Shown piece by piece: positions 9,431-17,342 of a stretch of DNA of 49,806 nt. Source of the stretch: Candidatus Zixiibacteriota bacterium (GTDB taxonomy: Bacteria > Zixibacteria > MSB-5A5 > UBA10806 > 4484-95); NCBI GenBank assembly GCA_024231855.1, contig JAAEQD010000229.1:1-49806 (forward strand), given 5' to 3'. Every line of letters starts with the position of its first letter. Positions within the stretch are counted from its first letter, which is position 1. The position numbers and the translations under genes are program-made. A model generated the notes under the pieces. The model was given only the letters and a program-made list of their open reading frames with translations, was not told the origin of the DNA and did no database searches.

Positions 9431-10987
9431 ATGAAATTAAATAATAAAATAATCCTCTCAATACCGCTGGTATTAATGCTTGCCGGCTATTGTTTTGCCG
9501 GCACTGGTAGCGGCGAGTTTAAAATCGGCTGGATCGCGAATGATGTTGAGGGCAATGAATCGGTAAATCATTCGACATATAATGTGCACGATGGATTTAA
9601 CCTCTCGTTGGAGCGTTTTCGCTACAATTTCGACAATGGACTACGGGCGCGCGCCGATCTTCGTCAGATTAGTTTGAAAAATAGAAATTTATCAGCCGGT
9701 ATAACTAAATCCGGGCTATTTGGGATTAACCTGCATAATCATCAATTTCGCCAATTCTATGATTTTGACGGCGATAGTTACACGCGCCGAAATAAAGCCG
9801 GCGCCGATTTATGGGTAACGCCGATACAATATATCAAATTATTCCTCGGCGGATCGCTAATTGACTTTTCCGGTAAGACCGAGAATTTCCTCGAAGCCGA
9901 TATCCCCGCCGCCCCGGAAGATCGGGATTATACCCAAACTGATTTTAAATTCGGAACACGGGTTTTGCATGAAGGCCGGATGATCAGAGCTGAGTATCGA
10001 TCGGCAAAATACAAAGACGATACGGATGCTTCCCGGGACCAGGATCGCAGAGATTTCAGGTTAAGCGCGATTACTCCCGTTCCCGAATATGATTGGATCG
10101 TTCTATCTGGATTGTATCGTTCTTTTTCGACCGAATACACCGATACCAAATTCGGTATCAATTCAACTACGGCGAGTAGCGGAGCAAGAGTAAGTTTGCC
10201 CAATAATTTTACTGTTAGTTATAAAATCTGGTTCAACAGGGCCGGCTCGGACAGCAACCTGGTGGATACCGATAATCTGGTCAATTCGATTTACATTACC
10301 CATACCTGGCCCGGAAACGCGGGCATCACGGCCGGATATCAAAATGATCAGAATGATGATTTCGATGATCAATTAAAAGCCAACTCCTATTTTTTCTCCG
10401 GCTGGCTAAAACCGATCCCCGCATTGGAATTTAAAGGTAAGCTTGGTATCAGGTCCGAGGAGATTAATGACGGGGCCAGGTTGATTGGCGATGAGGATCG
10501 AACCAGGTTTAAAATCTCCGGCAAATACCGGCATCGCGACAAATGCGCGATGAGCTTTTATGTTGAAAGCAAGAACAGGAAAAACGATCAGATCGGCAGC
10601 GAAACGGAATTTATCAGGTTTGGCCCGAATATGACCGGAAAATGCAAAGATTTCGTCTTCTGTACCTGGGGTTATTCATATTCCAAGGGTAAATTCACGA
10701 ACTCCGAGCAGGAATTCGAATTCCAGGATCACAATATTCATATCGATATGGATGTACCCGATTACAAGAAAGCAAGCGCCGGCATCGGGTTTCATTATTA
10801 TCGCGGTAAACGTGATCTTAATACCGAAAGCTTCAGACTGCGGTTTAAAGGCGGCTATAAAGTACTGGATGATTATCGCCTTGAGGCGGTTTATACGGTA
10901 CACAATTTCGATGATTTGCTGGTTACGGATCGATATTATACGTCAAATATAGTTGAAATAAGTTTAATCAGAAAACTGGCATTTTAA
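9431..10987 (+). CDS. MtrB/PioB-like outer-membrane porin
   Basis: This 518-residue protein has a signal peptide (about residues 1-23, ending YCFAG). The rest is alternating polar/hydrophobic beta-strand sequence with frequent aromatics and charged loops, and it ends in a hydrophobic residue pair plus Phe (RKLAF), typical of outer-membrane barrels. Its place between a decaheme cytochrome and a multiheme lipoprotein supports the MtrB/PioB/OmbB role: the barrel that sheathes the periplasmic cytochrome. It is shorter than Shewanella MtrB (about 700 residues). The ribosome-binding site GGAGGG lies 5 nt upstream of ATG. I see no heme motifs in it. Confidence 0.82.
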   Translation: MKLNNKIILSIPLVLMLAGYCFAGTGSGEFKIGWIANDVEGNESVNHSTYNVHDGFNLSLERFRYNFDNGLRARADLRQISLKNRNLSAGITKSGLFGINLHNHQFRQFYDFDGDSYTRRNKAGADLWVTPIQYIKLFLGGSLIDFSGKTENFLEADIPAAPEDRDYTQTDFKFGTRVLHEGRMIRAEYRSAKYKDDTDASRDQDRRDFRLSAITPVPEYDWIVLSGLYRSFSTEYTDTKFGINSTTASSGARVSLPNNFTVSYKIWFNRAGSDSNLVDTDNLVNSIYITHTWPGNAGITAGYQNDQNDDFDDQLKANSYFFSGWLKPIPALEFKGKLGIRSEEINDGARLIGDEDRTRFKISGKYRHRDKCAMSFYVESKNRKNDQIGSETEFIRFGPNMTGKCKDFVFCTWGYSYSKGKFTNSEQEFEFQDHNIHIDMDVPDYKKASAGIGFHYYRGKRDLNTESFRLRFKGGYKVLDDYRLEAVYTVHNFDDLLVTDRYYTSNIVEISLIRKLAF

Positions 10988-11007
10988 ATTCTAAAGGGAG
11001 GAAACTT

Positions 11008-13140
11008 ATGAAAACAAAGTGGCTATTTTACTTAATAGCTTTTATCATGATCCTGGCCTTAGTCGTTGGCTGTGAAAGAGAAATTGTTTCCGATGATGAC
11101 GACGGCGAGTCGACAGGGTTGGCGAGTTATGTCGGAAGTGATGCCTGCCAGACATGTCATGAGGACATTTATACTACTTTCATGAATACGGGGCATCCCT
11201 ACAAATTGAACGCTGCCGCCGATGTACAGGCCGGTGACCACTATCCTTATACAGCTAATTTTCCCGATCCGCCCACGGGTTACGGTTGGGATGATATTAG
11301 TTACGTAATTGGTGGATTCTGGTGGAAGGCCCGTTTTGTAGACAATGATGGGTATATAATAACCGGCGATGCCGTTCAATGGAACTTCGAAACCGAAGAA
11401 TATGTGGGCTATCATTCAAGTGAAGCGCCGGGTACCAAACCATACGATTGCGGTGTATGTCACACCACGGGTTATAGCCCGGATGGTCATCAAGACGGCC
11501 TGGAAGGTATGACTGGAACCTGGGCGGCTCCGGGCGTTCATTGCGAGGAATGCCATGGGCCGGGAAGCAATCACCGGGATGATCCCGAAAATGTCAATAT
11601 GATTGTCGACAGGTCAGCCGAGAGTTGTGGAGAATGCCATATCAGAGGAGCCGCTAACGCCATACCGGCAAGCGGCGGCTTCATCAGGCATCATGAGCAA
11701 TGGAACGAGATGGCCACGACAATGCATAGGGTTCTCGACTGTACCGATTGCCATGATCCCCATCTGGGTTTACATGAGTTGAACCCCGATAAGGCCAACG
11801 CGATTATTACCCAATGCGAAGACTGCCATCTGAATGAAACTGCCAGTTTCATGAACAGCAGTCTCCCGCATCATGAAAACGAGTTGGAGTGCGAAAGCTG
11901 CCATATGCCTCTGGCTGCCAAGTCGGCTGTTGGGGACACGTTAATTCACCAGGGAGATATACAGTCCCATCTCTGGCGGATCAATACCGATCCCACCGCA
12001 ACACTGACCGATGGTGGGTCACTTGCAAATGGCTATCTGACCCTTGATTTCACTTGCTTAACGACCGGTTGCCATGTAAGTGAGACTAAAGCATGGGCGG
12101 CTGATTATGCCGATCAGGTTCATACGGGCGATATTACTACCATAGATGATTGCTTCACCTGCCATGGCGATGATAATCTAATGCTGGTCCAGGCCCATGG
12201 GCAATGGGAACGCTCGCAACACGCTTCAGGGGAAAATCTGGATAGGAACAGGAATTCCAACTCATACTACCAATCTTGCGAAAGATGTCATACCAGTGAA
12301 GGATTCATTGCCGAGGTAACCGGGGTAGATTATGAGGGCGATCATTTTTCGGCGATTGGTTGCTTTACCTGCCACGCTCCTCACTCTAATGGAAACCTGA
12401 GTTTGAGGGTTGAGAATGCTGTAACGCTGGAAGATGGTTCGACATTTGATCGCGGCCATGCCAACCTCTGCGCGTCCTGCCACCAAAGCCGCAGAGATGT
12501 AAACACTTATGTAAGCGATGATGTCACTTTGAGCGAGCATTGGGGGCCGCATCATAGCAACCAGGGCGATATGCTCGTAGGTACAAATGCTTATGAATAT
12601 GATGCTTATACTTATTCAAACTCAGCGCATACTAATGTTGCCACTGATGGATGTATCGATTGCCATATGACCGGATCGATCGGCTACTACGTTGGCGGGC
12701 ATACTATGACTATGCATGATGAAGAAAGCGAATATGAAAACCTGGCCGGCTGCAATGCCGTAGCCTGTCATAATGGTGATATGGATTCCTTAAATGTGGT
12801 CGCCGCGTCTGACTTCGATAACGATGGCTCCGTTGAAGGAATAGGAGATGAAATCCAGGGTCTACTTGACAGTTTGAGTATTTTACTCGTAGATGCGGGA
12901 TTCTATGATGATGTCAACGGACATCCTATAGAGGATGTGGAAATTACCGATTCAGATTCTTCCGGCGCCTTATACAATTTCGAGTTTGTCGCCGAGGATC
13001 GATCTAATGGCGTTCACAATACCGATTATACTGTGGGCTTGCTGCAATCTTCAATAGGCTATCTGGCTGTGGGCGATCCTAACGGATTCGGTACACTAAC
13101 CACCGCCGCGGTAAATAGAAAGTTTATTTCAGCGCATTAA
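11008..13140 (+). CDS. Multiheme cytochrome c lipoprotein (12 CXXCH, 2 CX4CH)
   Basis: This 710-residue protein has a lipoprotein signal: hydrophobic helix then L-V-V-G-Cys22. Twelve CXXCH motifs are visible (in order CQTCH, CGVCH, CEECH, CGECH, CTDCH, CEDCH, CESCH, CFTCH, CERCH, CFTCH, CASCH, CIDCH). Two CX4CH sites also occur, CLTTGCH between the seventh and eighth and CNAVACH near the end. The opening YVGSDACQTCHEDIY resembles the cytochrome c554 family. The C-terminal part (about 600-700) is a heme-free tail with a GVHNTDYT segment common in DmsE-type cytochromes. As third gene of the set after cytochrome and porin, it is the probable surface or outer-membrane cytochrome (MtrC/OmcB role). 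The ribosome-binding site AGGGAGGA is close upstream. Confidence 0.9.
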   Translation: MKTKWLFYLIAFIMILALVVGCEREIVSDDDDGESTGLASYVGSDACQTCHEDIYTTFMNTGHPYKLNAAADVQAGDHYPYTANFPDPPTGYGWDDISYVIGGFWWKARFVDNDGYIITGDAVQWNFETEEYVGYHSSEAPGTKPYDCGVCHTTGYSPDGHQDGLEGMTGTWAAPGVHCEECHGPGSNHRDDPENVNMIVDRSAESCGECHIRGAANAIPASGGFIRHHEQWNEMATTMHRVLDCTDCHDPHLGLHELNPDKANAIITQCEDCHLNETASFMNSSLPHHENELECESCHMPLAAKSAVGDTLIHQGDIQSHLWRINTDPTATLTDGGSLANGYLTLDFTCLTTGCHVSETKAWAADYADQVHTGDITTIDDCFTCHGDDNLMLVQAHGQWERSQHASGENLDRNRNSNSYYQSCERCHTSEGFIAEVTGVDYEGDHFSAIGCFTCHAPHSNGNLSLRVENAVTLEDGSTFDRGHANLCASCHQSRRDVNTYVSDDVTLSEHWGPHHSNQGDMLVGTNAYEYDAYTYSNSAHTNVATDGCIDCHMTGSIGYYVGGHTMTMHDEESEYENLAGCNAVACHNGDMDSLNVVAASDFDNDGSVEGIGDEIQGLLDSLSILLVDAGFYDDVNGHPIEDVEITDSDSSGALYNFEFVAEDRSNGVHNTDYTVGLLQSSIGYLAVGDPNGFGTLTTAAVNRKFISAH

Positions 13141-13161
13141 GAAACGGTAAACTGATTCATT

Positions 13162-13194
13162 AAGCCCTCTCAAACACGAGAGGGCTTTTTTATT
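13162..13194 (+). terminator. Rho-independent terminator of the porin-cytochrome operon
   Basis: A perfect 10-bp stem (AAGCCCTCTC at 13162-13171 with GAGAGGGCTT at 13178-13187) has a 6-nt loop and is followed by a T run. It lies 22 bp after the stop of the multiheme lipoprotein gene. Confidence 0.93.
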
Positions 13195-13214
13195 CTCGTT
13201 ATTCTTGATAAGCA

Positions 13215-13373
13215 AGGCGAAACATCGAAGCTTTGAAATTTATAAGCATGAGATATCGGAAATTCACCGGCATATCAGCGGCGGCAAGGATTGGAGTTTA
13301 ACATCCAATAAGTAATGACCTGGCCTGGCAGGAAATGGGTTGCTACGAATGTCATATACGTGTTCAGCGTTGA
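13215..13373 (+). pseudogene. Possible cytochrome c remnant with one heme motif
   Basis: Two adjacent frames give unusually protein-like sequence: EIHRHISGGKDWSLTSNK (about 13258-13311), then, after a frame change, LAWQEMGCYECHIRVQR ending in TGA at 13371. The second contains a CYECH heme site in the setting EMGCYECH, common in octaheme and related cytochromes. No start codon or continuous frame covers it. It may be another relic of a cytochrome gene, in line with the dead gene at 7.7 kb. Weak evidence. Confidence 0.35.
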
Positions 13374-13404
13374 AGCTAAATTAAGACGAAATAAAAATTC
13401 CAAT

Positions 13405-13430
13405 AAAAAAAGGGAGCCGAGCAGCTCCCG
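13405..13430 (-). terminator. Terminator of the tetraheme cytochrome gene
   Basis: Read on the minus strand, GGGAGC (13429-13424) pairs with GCTCCC (13417-13412) around a 6-nt loop and is followed by a run of seven T. It lies 25 bp downstream of the stop codon of the leftward cytochrome gene. Confidence 0.88.
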
Positions 13431-13454
13431 TTGGTTATTCAATGTACTTATATT

Positions 13455-13994
13455 TTACTTTGCCGCTTCGGGAGGCCGGGGATGGGCGATTTCAGCCAAT
13501 CTCTCCTCGTATTTGAATTCCTTATAAGTCGGGCTATCTTTGTTATGGCATTTCACGCAAGTATTTTCATCAGGCAACCATAAACCGGCGCCGATGGCTT
13601 TATCCCGGTTTTTCATAATCGACATTTTCTTATAATCGCTGCCGGGGCCATGACAAGCCTCGCAGCCGACACCTTCCTCTATAGAGAAGGTCTTCTCTTT
13701 CAAGCTATCAGCAACACTAAAAGCGGTAACATGGCATGACAAACATTGATCACTGGTCTGAGCGTTCTCAATCCCGAGCTTGGTGGCTACCGTTTTGGCT
13801 TCTTCGGAAGCAAGCGTAAGATAAGCCTTGGCATGAGATGATTCCTCCCATAAGAGAAACTGTTTGCCTTGTTTTTCAGTCTTATGACACATCTTGCATT
13901 TACCCGAGCCTACATATTTAGGTGTAGTCTCAGCGCTTGCCATAGACATCAAGACTATTGCGGCGATGGCTATTATCGGTACAATTTTTTTCAT
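13455..13994 (-). CDS. Tetraheme cytochrome c (c554-like)
   Basis: This 179-residue periplasmic protein has a clean signal peptide (about 1-21, ending ASA). Four CXXCH motifs start at Cys33 (CKMCH), 84 (CLSCH), 111 (CEACH) and 146 (CVKCH). The opening YVGSGKCKMCH and the GVGCEACHGPGSDY segment are typical of the cytochrome c554 family found in FCB and Deltaproteobacteria genomes. It probably shuttles electrons in the periplasm, and its neighbour operon suggests it feeds or drains the porin-cytochrome conduit. The ribosome-binding site GGGAGGA sits just upstream of ATG. It is a single-gene unit with its own terminator. Confidence 0.88.
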   Translation of the reverse strand: MKKIVPIIAIAAIVLMSMASAETTPKYVGSGKCKMCHKTEKQGKQFLLWEESSHAKAYLTLASEEAKTVATKLGIENAQTSDQCLSCHVTAFSVADSLKEKTFSIEEGVGCEACHGPGSDYKKMSIMKNRDKAIGAGLWLPDENTCVKCHNKDSPTYKEFKYEERLAEIAHPRPPEAAK

Positions 13995-14525
13995 ACTTCC
14001 TCCCGGTTACTATCTAAACATTAACTTGCCTAGATTTTTCTGTCTCCCTTTTTATTCGGCTGTTCAGTGTTTTGTTCAATATACATCTTTTATATTTTTA
14101 AATCAATTTTTAACTTAGCCGGTTCGCGTAATATCTTCGCTTTGTCCGTGACCGGAACTTTAAGATAGTTGTTTAAATAGGGCGATTACTTAGTTTTAAC
14201 CGGGTTTTACTCTGATTTACGATGAATTTGAATTTTCCTTGAAGAATTCCGTAAATTTAGCGAAAAGATCGCGGGATCAACGCGGGCTACGTAAGTGTTA
14301 GTTCGCCTGTAGGCTTGGAAATATGTAACTTTCATATTTTTTCTGAAAAATAGTCCGTTTAAACCCGACCTGTGACAATATGGTTGACAATTAGTGTAAA
14401 TTATTACACATTTTGAGTAATGTATGGAATGAATCGCGGCACCTAAGGAATAATAAAGTAATCTCTTAAAATCCCGGCTCGGATAAGAAGACCCGATATG
14501 TGATTTTCACCTGGGGGACAACTTG
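13995..14525. other. Divergent intergenic region holding a dispersed repeat
   Basis: This region separates the leftward tetraheme cytochrome gene from the rightward TonB-receptor operon, so it should contain both promoters. Positions about 14131-14290 resemble 35780-35945 (see repeat entries). A TTGACA occurs at 14384-14389 without a convincing -10 box at proper spacing. I see no open reading frame. Confidence 0.5.
14131..14290 (+). repeat. Dispersed repeat, copy 1
   Basis: It aligns by eye to 35780-35945 in the same orientation. Shared blocks are TTCGC, then GAC(C/T)GGAACTT, GATAGTT(G/A)TTTA, TAGGG(C/T)GAT, CTGATTTA, AATTTTC, and near the end TCGCGGG(A/T)TCA followed by GCGGG. Spacing is roughly conserved, with small indels. 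Neither copy has coding potential. It could be a decayed mobile or intergenic repeat family. Confidence 0.5.
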
Positions 14526-14555
14526 TTGAAAATAAACTAATAATTATTCTATATC
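14526..14555 (+). promoter_or_regulatory. Candidate promoter for the TonB receptor operon
   Basis: TTGAAA (14526-14531) and TATATC (14550-14555) are separated by 18 bp, 58 bp upstream of the chosen start at 14613. It is a partial match to sigma70 consensus in an AT-rich region, so only suggestive. Confidence 0.35.
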
Positions 14556-14612
14556 TAACGAATTATTTGATAGGGAAACGATATTACCTTTCTGACAAAA
14601 GGAGAAATGCAA

Positions 14613-16616
14613 ATGTTAAAAAATCTCTTTAAATATTTTTGGGATATAAGCTTTGTGTTTTTTCTTTTTTTTACTCTACAGCCAATAGCGCGCGCACAAG
14701 ATAGTATCCAACCTGAAGATCTGCTTGCCATGTCTTTTGAAGAGTTGATGGATATAAAAATCGAAGTGTCATCGTCAAAAGCTGTTACGATATTTAACAC
14801 TCCTTCTACTGTATCTGTGATTGATAAGGATATGATCCGGAAATATAACTTTCTCACGGTTGCTGAAGCTTTAAGAGTTATCTCCGGATTTAATATCTTT
14901 CCAACTTATCACAAGAGAGACCTTCCGACAAGTCGTGGTATTCTACAGGATCAATACGCGAATAAGATTCTTTTCATGATCAATGGAATACCATCCTGGC
15001 ATTCGATTACCGGAGAGGCCAATATTGAGAGGGTGGATATCAATGCCGTGGAAAGAATCGAGGTACTGAAAGGTCCCGCCTCTGTTCTTTACGGTTCAAA
15101 CGCGTACACAGCGGCAGTAAATGTTGTGTTGAAATCATCAACAGACGAAAACTTGGATGTTATCCTGGGGATTGGCAACGCCAAGGGCTATTTGAGCAGT
15201 GGATGTTATAGCGTTTTAAAAGGCGATCTATCTCTTTTCGTAAACGGAAGTGTTTTCGACGAGAAGGGATTGGATTATCATTTTAGTGATATGGCTGGCG
15301 AAAACGGCTATATTGATACTTATCTAAAAACAAAAAATGTTACCGTCAATTCCAGGTACAAAGGTCACAATGTGCTATTTAATGGTACCTCATCATCTCA
15401 AGCTTTTTTAGGCGGAGGGGCGAATTTTCCCTCAGGCGCGGGCAAACCGCATTCTACTGACGGTTATCTTTTTAGCTATAAGTATGATAGACTTGTAATT
15501 AAAAGATTCAATATCACTCCGGATATAACTTATGATTGGAATTCAGTTGAATTCACTCTCGATGAGGAAGCCAATGCCAGGATGCTATGGGAAACCTCCA
15601 GGTTAAATTGTACAGTTCGATCTGATTTTGAAATTTCAGATTCTTTCGCTTTGGATTTTGGATTGGATTGCGATTATCGAAAAAGCCTGGATAGCCAGAA
15701 ATTCTTTTTTAAGCAGAAACAAATCATAACCAATAGCAATTTAAAAGACAAATCGGTATATGAATATTCCGGTTATATGCAATTAGACTATAGGTATAAA
15801 CGCATTGGCGTGTTATTAGGCGCCCGCTTGACCAAAAACGAATACTTCGGTACAAGTATATCTTCCAGAGGAACGTTGGTTTACAGCCTGGATAACGCGA
15901 ATAGTCTTAAATTCATCTATGGGCAATCGTTCAGGGCTCCTTCGATTTTTGAGATTTTCGTTTATTCACCTGGATGGTTAAGAGGAAATCCCGATCTGGA
16001 TCCTGAGACCAGCAATTCCTTCGAACTCGCCTATCTCACAAAAGTAAATAAATTCTTTATCCAGATATTGAGTTACTATTCGACTTACATCAATAAAATA
16101 CAGCGGACTGCCAGGCAAATCACGCCGGAGGATACAACCCATTTTACTTATACAAACGGGGATGAGTTCGAGGCCAAAGGATTAGAAATTGAGATTAAAT
16201 ATGAAAACCCTAAGCTGGTGAGTCCCTTTATTAATTATAATTTTGTCGATGGTAATGACGGTGATATCGACGCGAATGGATATTACAATTTTAAATACTT
16301 TCCCCAGCATTGTATTTCGGCAGGTTTATCTAGAAAATTCAATGATTTCCAATTCTCGGTACTTTCTAATTATTGGTCGAAAACCCGGGGTGTAAATACC
16401 GACATTTCACCTCAGTATTCTATAGATATTAATTTGGGGTATTTTCATAAAATCTCTAAAGCAATAATCCATCATAATCTATCTGTTAAAAACGCTGCGG
16501 ATAAAGCAATTGTATTTCCCGAATATGCCAGCCGGGAAGGCGGAATTAACGAAATTCCAACCGATTCCGGCTATGGGAGAAGGATATTTTATACGGTTAA
16601 AATCTCATGGCATTAA
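14613..16616 (+). CDS. TonB-dependent outer-membrane receptor
   Basis: A 667-residue receptor. I prefer ATG 14613 over ATG 14607, because GGAG (14601-14604) is 8 nt from the former and only 2 nt from the latter. The signal peptide ends near ARAQDS. The plug domain (about 40-170) shows the conserved order SFEELMDIKIEVSSSK, TPSTVSVIDKDMI, VAEALRVISGFNI, RGILQDQYANKILFMINGIP, and AVERIEVLKGPASVLYGSNA. The remainder is a 22-strand-type barrel. The SFEELMDI opening followed by a YfiR gene and a sensor kinase is a recurring three-gene set, suggesting surface ligand sensing coupled to signalling rather than plain nutrient uptake. The ligand is unknown. No terminator follows; the next gene starts 150 bp on. 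Confidence 0.92.
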   Translation: MLKNLFKYFWDISFVFFLFFTLQPIARAQDSIQPEDLLAMSFEELMDIKIEVSSSKAVTIFNTPSTVSVIDKDMIRKYNFLTVAEALRVISGFNIFPTYHKRDLPTSRGILQDQYANKILFMINGIPSWHSITGEANIERVDINAVERIEVLKGPASVLYGSNAYTAAVNVVLKSSTDENLDVILGIGNAKGYLSSGCYSVLKGDLSLFVNGSVFDEKGLDYHFSDMAGENGYIDTYLKTKNVTVNSRYKGHNVLFNGTSSSQAFLGGGANFPSGAGKPHSTDGYLFSYKYDRLVIKRFNITPDITYDWNSVEFTLDEEANARMLWETSRLNCTVRSDFEISDSFALDFGLDCDYRKSLDSQKFFFKQKQIITNSNLKDKSVYEYSGYMQLDYRYKRIGVLLGARLTKNEYFGTSISSRGTLVYSLDNANSLKFIYGQSFRAPSIFEIFVYSPGWLRGNPDLDPETSNSFELAYLTKVNKFFIQILSYYSTYINKIQRTARQITPEDTTHFTYTNGDEFEAKGLEIEIKYENPKLVSPFINYNFVDGNDGDIDANGYYNFKYFPQHCISAGLSRKFNDFQFSVLSNYWSKTRGVNTDISPQYSIDINLGYFHKISKAIIHHNLSVKNAADKAIVFPEYASREGGINEIPTDSGYGRRIFYTVKISWH

Positions 16617-16766
16617 TCGGCAATATCGATTGATGAGATGAATTACTGAAAAAGAATTTGCTGTGAAAGTTGGCGGCCAAGTACCGCCCATTAAAAGATG
16701 CGAGGTAAAGTGAGTAAATTTATGCGACCAAGGCAAATAGCGAATGAAACATAAAATAAGTTAGAG

Positions 16767-17342
16767 ATGAAGACCGCGTTAGAAATGAAATCAATTAACC
16801 GAAAGATTACTTTAGCAATAGCATTCCTATTGTTATTATTGCCAAACTTCTCAAGGGCACATACCAGTGAAGCCGTGATAAAAGCGGCTTTCTTAGAACG
16901 TTTCACCAGATTTATTGAGTGGCCCGAGGAAGCGGAAATAGACGATACAACGAAGCCATTCATTATTACGGTTATCGGCGAAAACCCATTTGGACCTATT
17001 TTGAGCGAGTTTTACTCATCCAGCAAGATACGAAATAAGGAGGTCGAAATCAGGTACATTTCCAAACCGGGAGAGATATCCGATTGTCATCTATTGTTCA
17101 TCTCCGGCGATGAAGAAGATTCACTCGTTAATACTCTTAATATCGTTAGCGGGAAACCGGTGCTGACGGTCAGCGATACCGAAGGTTTCGCGGAGCAGGG
17201 AGTACATATTAATCTATATATCGCTGATGAGAAAGTCAGATTTGAGATCAATGAAACGGCAATCAGGAATTCCAGTATTAATGTCAGTTCTCATCTGCTG
17301 AGCGCGGCTAAGATTGTTAAGCCATATAAGGATAAACAATGA
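16767..17342 (+). CDS. YfiR-family (DUF4154) periplasmic protein
   Basis: A 191-residue exported protein with a signal peptide ending near FSRAHT. The mature part has the DUF4154 pattern: EAVIKAAFLERFTRFIEWPE, ITVIGENPFG, VEIRYISKPGEISDCHLLFIS, GKPVLTVSDTEGFAEQGVHINLY, VRFEINETAIRNSSINVSSHLLSAAKIV. YfiR in Pseudomonas is a periplasmic repressor of a membrane signalling enzyme; here the partner is the histidine kinase whose start overlaps this stop by 4 bp (ATGA). I infer it gates the kinase's periplasmic domain in response to the upstream receptor. The start has only a poor ribosome-binding site; ATG 16785 is an alternative. Confidence 0.88.
   Translation: MKTALEMKSINRKITLAIAFLLLLLPNFSRAHTSEAVIKAAFLERFTRFIEWPEEAEIDDTTKPFIITVIGENPFGPILSEFYSSSKIRNKEVEIRYISKPGEISDCHLLFISGDEEDSLVNTLNIVSGKPVLTVSDTEGFAEQGVHINLYIADEKVRFEINETAIRNSSINVSSHLLSAAKIVKPYKDKQ

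Noticed and set aside
13315..13527. 70-codon plus-strand ORF
   Set aside because: It crosses a terminator and runs antisense into the tetraheme cytochrome gene; no family resemblance in that frame.
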